A stretch of 64,000 nucleotides of DNA from Prochilodus magdalenae (GCA_024036415.1 JAMWET010001294.1:124001-188000); one strand, 5' to 3'. Shown: positions 11,001-34,021, counted from the first letter of the stretch. The notes: generated by a model from the letters alone, not told the origin. Program-made: numbers and translations.

Positions 11001-14000
11001 GAATAACATTTTGTGCAGGATCTTTAGCTTCAGCAACTTCAGAATAAAAGCTTCTTAAATTTCTCTACTGCTACTGCTTAGCCATTTGCCAGGCCACCCA
11101 CTGATTCAACAATAGGCCTATAACAATAAAAAAAATATATATTTTTAAGAATGAAGAAAAAATGTTTATGTACCTTGGTATTTTGACATAATATTAAGAT
11201 TAACTCATTTATTTCATTATAACTACTTTAAATTAAACATCCAGATAAAAATAAAAAGCAAAAATGTAAAAATTCGTAACTTTGGGTCCAACCTGCTAGA
11301 CATGTCAGTAGACCAGGGATGAGTATGATTCTCATTAGGTTCCTCTGAGTTGCACTTTGTTATTCAGGGTTAACTGTCCATGATTATTTGACAAATTTCT
11401 GAAAACACCATCTCTGTTCTTTTACACTCTTCCAAACCTTTTATCCAGCATCTTATATTCTTAGAAGTCAAATAAGCCTATGCATGACCAACAAAATAAA
11501 ACTGCATTCAATCCTAGAGCTAAAAGCCTTCATCTATCTTTTTATTATTTTCAGTATGAATAATGTCTTACCTTTACAAACAGCTGAATAGTGGGAAATC
11601 CAAACTTTTTAGCTGTTATATCAAACCAAGCCATTCTTCAAGGTTTCAAAACAAAAAGTCATTAGAGAAAACGAGTCATTTCTGCCTCACCTCTGACCTT
11701 TGACATTGCAGACCCCAAATTGTATCATTTCCATATAGAATTGTTTGTTTGGTTTTGTAGAATTTAACACTCCTGTAGCCTCTGTATTGTTAAGTTTAAA
11801 ATCCACCTCTGAAAGTATTTGTTTTATTGTCCGCAGTCGTGTCAGTCCTCATGTGCTAATACTCTGTAACCATGTGGACTGGACTAAAATATGCGGTCTG
11901 AGAAAGCTAGATGCCTGGATAAAACACTTGGTCTTTGTTACAGCACACAGACATCAATAGTTGGCCTGTTTATGAGCCTCTGTTCTGTGATCATTTTGTG
12001 TAGGCAAGCGGAATTCAAAGCTCTTTGTTTGACAGGCACACACTATGTATGGCAAATGCTTTAGGGCAAGTATCTTTTATTAAAATATTAAAATTGAAAA
12101 CATCTACTCCACATGTATACACCGATGGTTGACTTCAGGAAATTATTGTTAATCATTATCATTATTGAAATCAAGGACCACCAGATTATGAAATAGTTTC
12201 AACTCTGAACACCTCACTTTCTTCAACCACTGTTCCACCTCGCCTACCTCATCTTCCCACATGCTCTGTCCTCTCTCCTACAAGATGGCTACCAAAACAT
12301 TACAGACTGCTTAACTGCACAGACTGCACATTTCGCTCACATCCTGGTGATTTAATGTATCATTTCTTTATAAGGCCTGTATTATTATGTTTCTACTGCA
12401 TTATGTACACTATGTGTATGATACATGTATACTTAATAAGGATACTTACATCTATATTTGGCTGCTGTTGCACAGTTTTGTCATTTATTTGCACTAATAC
12501 TGCATACTGTACAAATGTTCTGCTCCTGTGCCTTTCAGACTTATATAGCATATATTGTACATTTTCCTAATTGATATACATATCTATTTTTCTTCCCTCT
12601 TTTTTTCCTTTCTTATTTAGTCCTTAGTATGCATATTGTAATTGTTAGTACTTGATGTCCATGAGCGAGCGCAGAGTAAACATTTCATTGTACATGGTAA
12701 CCGATTGTTTCTCTTCACATATAACAATAAACATCTTGAAGATAATGTTTGGCAAAACTGAACAGTGCATTCCAGCATATGAACCTTGTCCGTGTTGGTG
12801 GTAGTAGTATCATGGTTTGGGGAAGTTCTGCTGCTATTGGTACAGGACAGGTTACCATTTTTGTTGGAGCTGTGAATTCTGAACTTGTATCATGAAATTA
12901 TAAGGGTTAATGTTTGGGCATCAATATGTGAACTAAGCCTCAACACTAGATGGGTTCACCAGAAAGAAAAGATCCTCTAAACACCAGTTACTCTACAAAT
13001 AATGGTTAATGTAGATAGAATGTTGGGTTTTGGAATGGCTTAGTCTGGACCTTAATCCAATAAATGTTGAGGCAAACCTAAGACATTGTCACGGCGCGGT
13101 TGGGGGTGTGGACCCAAGCGCAGGGCAGGAATCCGTTTGCGGCGATGTAAATACAAAGGTGTAGCAGAGGTGTTTGTGTGGTGGGGGCTTATATGGCTGC
13201 TGTCTCAGGTGCTGCTTGTTGGCTTGATCAGCCCGAGGCATTCTGGGGTTTGGAGTTCCGGGCTGTAGTTCCCCCAGAACGGCACCGCCGCGGCCGCCCT
13301 CTGCTGCCTGCCGGCGGTACAGCCCGGCCCTTACAGACATGGTGTTCATGCCAGAAAGCCCACTAACATAGCAAAGTTAAAACAGTTCTGAATTGAGGAA
13401 TGGACCAAGATTCCCTAGTCAATGTGCAGAGCTAATAAATGGTTATAGGGACTGCTTGGTTCAACTGTCGGGTCATGCCAGTTCTTGAAAACGGAGGTTC
13501 ACATACATTTGTTATTAAAGTATTCCTGATATTTCAAGTCAACCGTTTTAATTATTGTTACACAATATTGTAAGATTCTTGTGGTTTTATATGAATGACG
13601 CACTCCATGAAAGAAGATCATGCTTTGCCAGCAGAAGCTTCAAAACAACAAAAGTTGTAATTAATACAGCCCGGAATTTCATAACAACTCAGCTATGGGG
13701 GAAGTTTGAATGAGAGTTCTAGATTTTATTACATTACTACATAAATCAATTGGTTAAGATGTAAACGTTCATAACGTGTGGTAAAATGGTGCATTGCAGA
13801 CAAACATACTCAGATTTCCAAGGAACACAATGTCACAATTTTATCTACAAACAAATATCACCAGTCTACTTGTCTTCCAACATGCATGATTGTACATGTA
13901 ATGCTTATAACGGTAAAATAATGGTTAATCTGACAAAAATACTTTTGTGAAGTGCTGTTTAGGCCTTCATGTACCTATCAGGATTAAAATATATACAGGC

Positions 14001-17000
14001 TGTTAATTGTAGCATATTAATAATCATTTCATTTAATGCTGAAAGGGACATGTAGAAACCCTTTTGAGGTTTTTAACACTTCAGACTGGTGTGGTTCCTA
14101 TCTGCCTCTGTACGTCTTTCTAAAGGTGCATTTTCACTGCAAGCCCTGATATTTTTTGTACTTAAATTATGAAGTTTATATAATGAAGTTTCTGTCTATT
14201 GAACTGTGTGTTTGAAAATAATAAGTGCACTTATTTTTGTGCAAACAGAATGTTTATTAGCTATTATATTTTCTTCATATTCTGTTAAAAAAAAAACTCT
14301 TTTGTATGTCGTGTATGTTTACAACTCCATGTATAGTTTGAAAATTAATTTCATTTGCAGTAATGAGTTTCTCAAACAGTTTGTGTAAACTGAGCTTGTC
14401 AGAGTTTACGGTATATAAAACCACTCTAAAACTTTATTTTAACTGAATAGAATTTATCGGTGGAATTTAGAAGTTTAAGCTTGACCAAGCGTGAAGAAAC
14501 CTTCCTGTGTCAAACCAAGGGTCACCAAAGGGGGCACTGCAGAGTTTCTTGCTTTCAAAGTGTACAATCTATTCTATGAAACCACGCTTCAAAATGTTCT
14601 CTGTGTGCTATGTACCTACAGTTAACGAAGGCTCATCACGGATCAGCTGCTTAATGCTTTTAAGATGCCTTTAAGACGTAAGAGGCTGAAAATCTCAGTG
14701 GACTCAATCAGTGCTTGCCTGTCCATGTGTCAGTGTCAAGCGCATTTGAGCACATGGCAAAACCCTTGTTGTGTTGACTTATCACCTACAGTGTTTCTAT
14801 TAACGTATACTGTGTTTATTTGTACACTAATAAATAATTAAAACTCTGAGAGAGCGACTTCAACATAAATGCTAACCATGTCAACTGGCACATAATATTT
14901 TGTTAGCAGGGGCTCTTATGTAAAGGGTTATACCCCACCCCCACAATCACACACTTCATCCCATAACAGGTCCAGACCAGCAAACGTCTTAATGGGATTA
15001 GTTTAGAGGAATGCAGAGCAATAGCAAGATTAACCTTCTACTCCTCTGTGTATTTTGCCATGACAGTAAAAGGACTTTTCAATGCCTGATCTTCAACAAG
15101 CAAATCATAAAAAGGCATATAAATTATGAATGCGTACAGTATTTAAAACATACTTCTTGGCAGTCAATATAGTTTGTAAATCATGTAAATACTAGCCTCA
15201 TTTAGGTGATCATTCAAGCAATGAATTGTTGTTTTGTGTAGGCCTTGGTGTCAGTTCTCTCTCCTTGCTAAAATAAATGGGTAAATAAGTACATAAACAA
15301 CAACAAAATAAATAAATAAATTCAGACAATAGACATCTTTGTTTTCTCTGCACAGGCCTAAGTTTATTAGGACATTTTTACTAGGCTTAAAACCTTGCTG
15401 CTCAGCCACTTTCATTTCTCAGGAATTTAGCTCTCACATTTTCTAGTAAGCAACAGGTACCCCTGCAGGGGGAAATTACATTTCATATTGTCTTGCCTTG
15501 AAGGCACAGCAAGTGTGGAATGTGCAGTAGGGTTATTTTAAATGAAATGACTGTTTTAAGGTGAAATGATCTGTTCTATGAATTCAGAACTGTCAACAGA
15601 TACAGTATGATGATAGCCTCTACAATGCTACCAAAAGTTACTTTATGAAATGCATATGAACATATTGCCTAACGCCTGAGACATTGTTTTGTGACAGTTG
15701 TGAGACAAATAGTACCAATTTATACCATTATCATCATTGCATTTTAGAAGGCTGAAGACGTCAATTGTAGAGTGACATGCCAATTTTTCATAGTAAATAA
15801 ACGGTATATATTTGTGTTATAGACATGGTGATATTTCTCAGGACTCCCACCTGTGTTTTTCAACATATTAGTCAAATGACTTTTGACTTAATGACCAGTC
15901 GTTACATTACAGCATAAAAGCTTGTTATTGTAAATAGCCTTTACATTTGAAATGACTTTTTTAAAATAGCCTTAAAAAGCCCACTCCAGTCAGGCACAGC
16001 AGAAACAAATTGCCTATTTCTTTTTCTAGCAACAATATGTCACATTTTAACTAGCATCTTAAAATGATGGGCAGGTTAACATTTTTGACATAGGAGGACC
16101 AGAGGAGAAACAGTCTACTTTATAAGGGGTGGGCTTCAATGCCAAACTCTCCTTACATCTTAATTAGTCAAAGTGGGTTAAGAGTGGGCTAGGTAATAGG
16201 ATAAGAAGATCACTATGAGATGAAAATGCACATTGACCTGCTATGCTGATCTGTGAATCATCACAGATCCTCTTTAAGCTTCTAAACTTCAAAGATTCAC
16301 CTTGTGGTAACAGCTGCAAACTGTTTTTATGTACATTCCTATACAAAATATGGTCTTCATGTACCACAAATAATAGACTTTAATGGCAGGTTTTCAGTAC
16401 ACTTTTACATTTACATCCATTTACTAAATAGTCAAATAATGCACAAAGTAAAATACTTTGACAAAAACTATGAGTTGACTATTTTTTTTTAAAAATGTGT
16501 AGAGCAACAAATGCATTAATGTAATCGAACTATATTTTGTGTATTTATTTTCTACTTATCCAGTCGGTGTATTCATAAAAATGGTTAATAAAGTTAGTTG
16601 CTTATTATATTTAGATTTCAAACGGACATATTTAAATACAATACAGTGATAAACAAGGTATGACACACTTGTTGTTTATCGTTCATACACCTTAGTTGCT
16701 ATGTCATTTTCCTAAAAATAGGTGAGCTAAACATGAAATCATCACATTTTCTATACAGCATACAGTCAGTTATTTAATTATGTAGAGGCCTAGCCTTAAA
16801 AAGAATATGTTTTCCTAAACATCGATAGGTGTTCAATAAATTTTGTTGTCTAGCCCTAGGTTTACTGTGCACCTGGGAAGCCAGTGCCAAATGAAAAGTT
16901 TAAACTATGTAACTGTACACTTAAAAAAAGGCTCTTCAAGCAAAGAGCAGTTTTGTAGTGGTTTAAAACCACAAACACTTTAAGAACCCATTTGCTTGGT

Positions 17001-20000
17001 TCTTTGCATTGTGAAATGGTCTGTCCTGCTCCAACACACCTGACTGAACTTACCAGTAAATTTAGGCAAATCACTAAACTGTGCTGGTCTCTGGCCCTTG
17101 GGGACTGGAATGAAACACCCTTGCCCAGTGAAAAGACTAGGATCTTATAGGTTTCAGTGCAAAAGAACTAAATGGCACCCTTACATCAAAAAGATCTTGA
17201 AGGAGTAAAATTGAATGACAATGTAATTTGATTGTTTAATTGTTATTGCATAATCTCTACAAAAGTGGGTGCTTTGATGTAGACTAATGGTTAAAGTGGA
17301 TAACTGAGGTAGAGTTACAGATAACTGGAAAAATAAAAGCAAAAAAAATCACTTGCCTGCATTTCCAGTAGCTTCACCACTGTCCTACACTGCTGATTAT
17401 AATCAAATTTTATACTAGGCTCTAAGAAACAAAAGTGCCATAAAAAATAACTTTTGTTTCCAAGAACAACTTCTTAAGTGTTCTATAAGGGAACTATTGT
17501 GTATTCATCATTTCAGGGGTTCTTTTTTCAAACCTTTTCATTGAAAGATATCTAAACAATCTACAATGTTTTTCAGTTTCCCTCTTGAAGAACAATCTAT
17601 TGAAATGTTTTAGGCAGTCAAATACAGTTCCTCCATGACATTGGGTAAAGAAATCGTTTTGGCACCTTTGTATGTAACCCTGAATAATAGTAGGCTACAT
17701 TTAACCCTCATGATTTTACTGTTTAATTGTAATGTTTGAGAGTACCTTTACATAGAGAGAGATCTCCCAGTCAGAAGGATCCGTACTGTAAATCTTCGCC
17801 TCCATCCGCTCAGTTGGACTCATCTTGGGAAGCTCCACACCTTCCTTTTGTATCTCAGTTGGGAGCGACTGCTTCAGCTGAGCTGCCTCCCTCACCAGCG
17901 CGGGTCCAGGGACCCCATTCTCTGCCATGACCTCTTGGCCTTTAGTCTTGACACAGATTTCTTCTTCACGTTCCATGCCAATGTTTCTGGGGTGGCTGCC
18001 AGTAGGTCTAGGCAGCTCCTGTACCTCTAAGGTCTCGCTGGCAATCAGCCACGCTGGTATTGTCACTTTCCGCCCACCTTCTCTAACTCGCTTTTTTGGC
18101 TCATCCTCAATGACAGTCTTGGGCTGTTCTATCTCCTTATCCTCAGCCCCCTGCACAGCTTTTGGCACCACTTCAGTGACTCGACTTGGCTGTTCTTTTT
18201 TTGTGCTCTCTCCCCTTGCTGCCTTCTGTTTACTTTCAATCACTCTCATTAGCTGTTCTAGTACTAGCTTGCTGCTCCTCCTTTCCACCACAGTGTCTAG
18301 TTCATCCTTCATGACCTGCCCAGGCTGTTCTATCTTCTTACACACTCCTTTGCTTGGCTGCTCTATCTCATTACACACCCCCTCCCCCCTGACCCGCTTT
18401 AGTGCACCTGTAGCCTCAGCCATTCTTTCCACTTCAATGCCTTCCTGATCCCCCATGTTTTTACTGCCTGCTCCCGCTTTGCCTCTTTCATTATCTCTAT
18501 CTTTGTGCTGTTCTTTTTCTACAACAGTTTTAACCTTCTCTTCCTCTTTGTATTCTTCTGGTCTATCCACAGTGGGTGGTGTTTCTTCCATGACTATCTC
18601 CTCACATTCTTCAGCTAATTCCAGGCCAGTATCATTGTGCGTCTTTTCAACTGCCTGCTGCGGTTGTATTCCATCATTGCTTGTAGCCTCTATTTCAGCA
18701 GTTGGATTGATGCCATCTTGGTCCTGCAGAACAGTGACAATAGCTTCTGCTTTCTGACCAGTCTTCATCATTACTGATGATTCATCTGTATTGGCCTGTT
18801 GACTTATCTTGGTCATGTGTCCACCAAAGGCATCATCTTTTTGAAGGGTCTTTGGTGATTTCTGAGTTGCCTGGCAGTCTTTTCCTGCACTGCTTAAAGA
18901 CACATCTTGCATAACTAGTTTAGTTTTATTTTCTTCATCTTTTGTTTCTTTGTTAAGATGACTAATTAAAAGTTGCTCAACACCAAATTCCACTTTTGCC
19001 TCTTTTGGTTCTACCTCTTCACTGGGTAAAACTAGTTGCAGTCCTTCTTCTTTAATTGTTGCATCGTCCCCAGCTATTACTGCATTATCCTTTAGGTCTG
19101 GTAATGGCTCCTTTGGGATTTCTTCAACCTCACCATTGGTGGCCAAATCTGGTTGCTTCTCTAGTAATTGTAATATTTCCTTTTCAACATGATTTATCTC
19201 GGAGTTCGAAATAATAGAAACCTGTTTCTCTGGATGTGAACATTCATTATCTTGGCCTTCATTTACATTATAACAGTGAGACAAAGCTGGTTGATTATCC
19301 AGCACCACTTCTTCAACCTCCTTTACTTTCACATTTTCTGAAAAAATGTTTTCTCCCTCAGACTGCTCTATTCTACAAACTTGTACATTATCACCGGTGG
19401 CCTCTGTAGGAAAGCATTTACTTACATTTGAACCGTCATCAGTTTCCTGCATTGTTTCATCTTCAGAGACCACAGAATTTAGCCTCGTCTTTTTTTCTAG
19501 AGTGTGACTTTCTGTCGTGACTACCTCCAAGGATTCCACCACCTGTTCCACTTCTGTCTCTGCACCAAGGCCTTTCTCAGCCTGGTCCTGAATAACTGAT
19601 ACCCCCTCCATTTTCTCCATACTTCTTTCTTGGGAATTTTCACTCAGCATTTCTGGCTTCCTTTCATCTTGCTTTTGTAATGGTCTTGGTTCTACATCCT
19701 GCATTTGTTGATCAAGAACCATAACTGGCTGTTCTGTGTCTTCTCTGCTTGTTACAGGCAGATCTTTAGCAATGGCCTGTGCTTCATCTTGCGTTTCATT
19801 ATACTTTTGTACAGGTCTTGGTTCTACATCCTGCATTTGCTGATCAGGAACCAAAACTGGCTGTTCTGCGTCTTCTCTGCTTGTTACAGGCAGATCTTTA
19901 GCAATGGCCTGTGCTTCATCTTGAGTTTCATCTTGCTTTTGTAGAGGTCTTGGTTCTACATCCTGCATTTGTTGATCAAGAACCAAAACTGGCTGTTCTG

Positions 20001-20502
20001 TGTCTTCTCTGCATGATACAGGCAGATCTTTAGCAATGGCCTGTGCTTCATCTTGAGTTTGCAGTGCTATCTGAGGATACAATTCAGTTGGAGCAGGCGG
20101 GTCAACATCATTCTGTGGTTTACTTACTACGAGATCCAGATCTGTCTTTTCTACCACTTCTTCAAACTCCTCATTTGAAGAGTCTTCTCTAGGTTCTGCA
20201 TCAGTTGGGCTCTTCACATTCGTTTTACTATTTGCATCCTCATTTTCATGCACTATGATCAGGGCCAGTTTGGACTCCTCTTGTTGGCCAGGTGAAGATC
20301 TTTCATTTCCATGTGTCTGCTTTTCTGTTGTGCCATCCTCACTTCCCATGCCAATATCCTCATCCACTTCTTCTGCTAATTCAATTTCTTCCTCCTCATT
20401 GCTGTGATGGTCCTGGTCCTTAGAGGGTTCCGTAGTTGAGAGGATGATTGTATCGTTAGAAATCTCAGCATTAAGCCCTGTATCACTTTTGGCCTGGGCC
20501 AT
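7906..20502 (-). CDS. clic6: Chloride intracellular channel 6 (clic6), long isoform
   Basis: CLIC-family protein: a GST-fold protein with a glutaredoxin-like N-terminal thioredoxin domain, found in soluble and membrane-associated forms. Exons on the minus strand: 20502-17746, 10134-10025, 9867-9742, 9610-9504, 9224-9043 and 8067-7906, joining in phase to 1147 residues. The shared exon lengths 110, 126, 107 and 182 nt are those I know for CLIC genes. The active-site-like segment GNCPFSQRL (Cys930) is intact, as are [12 protein letters not shown] and the end ...DVAKKIK. The last residue of exon 1 continues DWEISLYVK into AGSDGES, as in CLIC6. The N-terminal 910 residues are acidic and low-complexity, as in other long CLIC proteins (CLIC6, CLIC5B). 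Neighbouring rcan1 and smim11 favour CLIC6 over CLIC5 or CLIC4. The start at 20502 is the first Met of the frame. Confidence 0.92.
9043..9224 (-). CDS. clic6: clic6 exon 5
   Basis: Encodes [16 protein letters not shown], the acidic foot loop, [20 protein letters not shown] and IK. 182 nt, the usual length for this CLIC exon. Confidence 0.96.
9300..9420 (+). mobile_element. Small Tc1-like transposase fragment in clic6 intron
   Basis: CCTGAGCTCAACATC and the GGGATTTCCTGGATCATGAG stretch resemble the PDLNIIE...WDxLD region of fish Tc1 transposases. Short and without termini. Confidence 0.35.
9504..9610 (-). CDS. clic6: clic6 exon 4
   Basis: Encodes [15 protein letters not shown] and on to [14 protein letters not shown]. 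107 nt, with donor GTAAAT. Confidence 0.95.
9742..9867 (-). CDS. clic6: clic6 exon 3
   Basis: Encodes [20 protein letters not shown] and on to [10 protein letters not shown]. 126 nt. The donor GTCCTG is a weak splice site, but the phase and the conserved junction R-YPKL require it. Confidence 0.92.
10025..10134 (-). CDS. clic6: clic6 exon 2 (active-site-like Cys)
   Basis: Begins [18 protein letters not shown] and ends VTTVDLKR. The Cys in GNCPFS corresponds to the glutaredoxin-like cysteine of CLIC1 (Cys24). The [10 protein letters not shown] helix is the putative membrane-inserting segment. 110 nt. Confidence 0.95.
11572..11634 (-). CDS. clic6: clic6 alternative short first exon
   Basis: Encodes 21 residues beginning [13 protein letters not shown] and ending IQLFVK, followed by donor GTAAGA at 11571. 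It ends in the same phase and with the same FVK/YVK junction as the long exon. Splicing to 10134 would therefore give a 249-residue protein, the usual length of short CLICs (about 240-253). It implies a second promoter upstream (above 11634) within the first intron of the long transcript. Confidence 0.85.
12725..13540 (+). mobile_element. Tc1-like transposon remnant interrupted by a solo LTR
   Basis: Plus-strand sequence at about 12760-13085 resembles the Tc1 transposase middle (HGGGSIMVWGSF-like, then TGQLTI-like), broken by frameshifts. Matching C-terminal sequence resumes at 13341 ([13 protein letters not shown] through EEWTKIP-like) to about 13500. The 249-bp LTR at 13087 splits it. It lies in the intron between the two clic6 first exons. 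Confidence 0.75.
13082..13340. mobile_element. Solo LTR (249 bp) with 5-bp target duplication
   Basis: A GC-rich insert begins TGTCACGG at 13087 and ends CCTTACA at 13335, giving the TG...CA ends of an LTR. The pentamer GACAT stands directly on both sides (13082-13086 and 13336-13340). No internal retroelement sequence is present, so a solo LTR from recombination is the simplest reading. A non-autonomous element of another class with 5-bp duplications is possible. Confidence 0.75.
13541..16850. other. clic6 intron, no gene seen
   Basis: AT-rich intronic DNA between the two first exons of clic6. Only short chance frames were seen. Confidence 0.5.
16860..17080. repeat. GGTTCTT-type MITE-like repeat
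   Basis: Contains paired AAGGCTCTTCAAG and GAACC/GGTTCTTT motifs typical of a fish palindromic MITE family. Related motifs recur at 17460-17610 and at 50.3-50.6 kb. Ends not defined. Confidence 0.35.
17746..20502 (-). CDS. clic6: clic6 long first exon, acidic repeat-bearing extension
   Basis: 919 codons without interruption, ending ...DWEISLYVK, with donor GTACTC at 17745. The composition is Glu/Asp/Gln-rich, with no predicted fold. Residues 149-280 are three 44-residue tandem repeats. Further on, degenerate IEQP-type motifs recur around residues 710-815. No transmembrane segment is visible. The nine residues after the donor in the same frame are intronic. Confidence 0.93.
19663..20058 (-). 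repeat. Three 132-bp coding tandem repeats in clic6
   Basis: Units 20058-19927, 19926-19795 and 19794-19663 each encode 44 residues starting [14 protein letters not shown] and containing [10 protein letters not shown]. The copies differ by only a few residues, which points to a recent expansion or gene conversion. The frame is kept because 132 is a multiple of three. Confidence 0.95.
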
Positions 20503-22079
20503 AATGCAAATGGAGCAAGCCTACAGTTTGTTGAGAATGTTCTAAGTCTGTGTAACTTCGGTCCACACCATGCAACTGCCTCTCCAGTCTATGCCTTTAG
20601 CACAAACTAGAGCTAACTCTTTCTCTCTCTCTCTCTCGCTCTCTCTCTCTTATTCTCTGACTACCTACCCCCTTTTCTCTGGAGGATTACGGTGAATTTC
20701 GGATCCTGATCCCCACATGACTTGCCAGCTCTCCTAAATCCGCTCCACTGGGAGCCAGGCTGACCCAGGCTGATCGGTTTAAAGAGCAGGACACGCCTTC
20801 CACCTAACCAACTTGCCAATCTGCAAGCCCTCACTCTTTAATAGAAATGACAAAGAATGCCTAAGACAAAAATCCAAGACAAGTTCCAAACAATGTCATT
20901 GTGACCTAAAAGGTACAAAAGTGGTCCTAAGTTACAGGTGTGAACTTTTTAAAGGTAAAAAGGTGTGAATTTGTATAAATTTATAGCTTAATATTTTAAC
21001 AGAACAATTAAATGAACAGAATAAAACCATAACAGGGTGTGTGACATCCATGCAGTTTAAAAAATACAATTGCAATAAAATATGCTACAATTATTTAGTC
21101 ATTAAAGGGACTGAAGATTGAGAATACCACCCAAGTGGCATATGGGGATTTTTTTGAAAATAGTTCTATATTGCACCAAAATTGTTCTGCTTTTGTTACT
21201 ATGTCACACCTCTTTGTTGCCACAAAACATTTAAAAAACTTGGGCTTCTTTAAAAAGTGTACTTCATATGCATCTGGTATCAGTCCCAGGACACATGTTT
21301 TACCAGGGGTGTTAAACACCTGAAGGGCCATGTTTTCCAAAAAAATAAAAAATAAAAAATAAACTCATCAATGCCAGGGACCAGAGCATGTGTGTGTTTT
21401 AATGTAATTTTTAAATGACATTTTGCTGTCGCTAAAGATTATAAAAGATCTGTCAAGTTGGAAAGTCTCCACCTGACTTCCAAGCAAGCTAATGGCAGTC
21501 GCATTGGTGCAATAGAAATGCATTGATATAACAAGCAATATCTGTGCTATTGCATGAAATCAAATATGGGGAACAGCAAAAGTGAAAAGACTTTATTTAA
21601 TTATTTTTAGGTTAAACAAAACATTATTGGTGGCTGCTCAGGCTTAACTGTGTGAAGTGACTGGTATAAAAAGTTTTAACTAACTGTTTCAACTGAGTCA
21701 TGGGGGGTAAACCACTACAATTAATTTACACTGTCATATTAACCCATTAGAAAAAACACAAAATATAACTAGTGATTAGTGATGGGACTCTCTTTATGAT
21801 GCAACTTGGAGTTATTCAGTGTTCTAGAAATACTTCTGAAATGCACATATATATGACATTGTATGACATAACGCGTCACATTAATGATATGTACTGTCAT
21901 ACTGGCCAGTCATAATCAATAACTAATAGACGCCACCAACAGAAACGTTCAGATTTAAACAGATTTTGCAGTGTATAACAACAACCGCAATAAGAGGGCG
22001 CCAAACAACCGTTTATTGAGTCACCACCTACTGAGTGCCCTGAAATCCTACGAATAAACCCGGTTACTCGAATAAAACC
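20503..22079. other. Head-to-head spacer of clic6 and rcan1
   Basis: No gene seen. The part nearest clic6 (20.5-20.8 kb) should contain its 5' UTR and promoter. I could not identify a clear TATA box. Confidence 0.4.
20620..20650 (-). repeat. (GA)n tract upstream of clic6 long start
   Basis: A CT-rich simple repeat on the plus strand, that is GA on the transcribed sense strand, about 120-150 bp before the start codon. It may lie in the 5' UTR or core promoter. Confidence 0.7.
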
Positions 22080-22579
22080 ACGTTTACGTACACAGCCCGT
22101 GCATCACTGGAGGGAAGTGTGTGGCGCTGGTCTATCTGTACGACTATTCATAGCTTTGTTTCTCTCTAGCGTCTAAAAGGTAGACGAACTGACGCGAGCT
22201 GACGTTAGCGGAAACCAGAACGTCATATCTGCTGTTTTCCTTCCAGCGTAGCAGGCGTCATTTCCGGTTTGGAAAACGACCCAATTGAGCTTTGCTTTTT
22301 TAAGTTTGAAAACGTTTAATAATTGTACGCAAAAAAGAAGGACAGAACGGTCCACTGTGATGCTCCGCACTGTTGTCTTAGGTTGCATGGCCGTCTTGTA
22401 ATGTGCATCAGTGAAGCGGATGTCGGACTGCTTTGTTGTCAGCGGCTCCTCTGCGGCGGCAGCGGAGGGCTGTTAGCGGCGGAGCAGCACGGCATGAACG
22501 CAGCCCTCCTCCGCTGCGGAGCCCGGTTTTACGTTTGACACCACACATTAGTGCTGCACCGAGCGTGTTTCCATCTGCC
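22080..22579 (+). promoter_or_regulatory. CpG-rich promoter and 5' UTR region of rcan1 long isoform
   Basis: CpG dinucleotides are dense from about 22180 to 22690, in contrast to the AT-rich surroundings, and no TATA box is obvious. Two short upstream reading frames (22420-22476 and 22494-22538) precede the rcan1 start if the transcript begins before 22420. Confidence 0.55.
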
Positions 22580-33227
<10,648 letters not shown>

Positions 33228-34021
33228 AAGGGGAAGTCTAGGACATTTCATCTAGGTGACCGTCCTGGCAAGCTCCAGGAGACACAGTCATGCAGTTTGT
33301 CCTCCCTACTGCTGGGGGCAGCAAGTGTTAAGCGCCTCTTCCTGATAGGGAGTTGCCCATCCTCATCATCTCATATGGGTTTGAATTCATACTGGTTAAA
33401 TACGGTGGAACCAGAGGTTTAGAGGTCTGACTGTTTTTATTTCATTTAACAAATGTTTCTTGGGTTGTACTTAAACAAAGAAGTGACATTTGGGGTGTGC
33501 TAGGCTGTTTTTATTTCTTTTCCACTTGAATTGAAAGAGTTTTTGTCTAGCACAGAACGTGTTGTTGTCTGGATGTTGACTGTACACTGTCAGGGGCCGC
33601 TGATGTAGGCCTCGTAATTGTCATTAACTTTGTAGCCTGTTGTCTCTGTCTGTGTTGACTCTTGTCTGCAAAATTGTTGTTAATGTCTCCTCTAAATATT
33701 ATGCACTTTAAGAATAGAGCCTTATAATGTGGTACACCTAACATTATTAAGTATTTGTCGCAGGATATCGACTGTGTTATCTGCATTGCTCTGTTGTGCT
33801 TTTTTGTGTGTAGAGGTTAGATTCGCCATCACCACTGTCAGGATAAAAATGTACAATGGGTCCTGTGATTTTCAGCAAAATTGGCATACTGTATATACAG
33901 TATTTGTTGTATTTGAATGTAGCCCATATTTGTTGAATACACTGCAGGATTTATCTTGAATGAAGTAATCTCATTCTTAGGACGCAGGAATATGAGCTAG
34001 AGTGAACATTAGCCTACTGTT

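Noticed and set aside
13086..13366. Overlapping frames rich in Gly, Arg and Pro
   Set aside because: They lie in the GC-rich solo LTR and have no protein similarity.
17927..18757. Long plus-strand frames (up to 173 codons) over the clic6 long exon
   Set aside because: They are antisense shadows of the Glu-rich clic6 sequence, Ser/Leu-rich and without family similarity.
22433..22579. In-frame extension of rcan1 exon 1 upstream of 22580
   Set aside because: The open frame there begins with TTG, not ATG. The first in-frame ATG is 22580.
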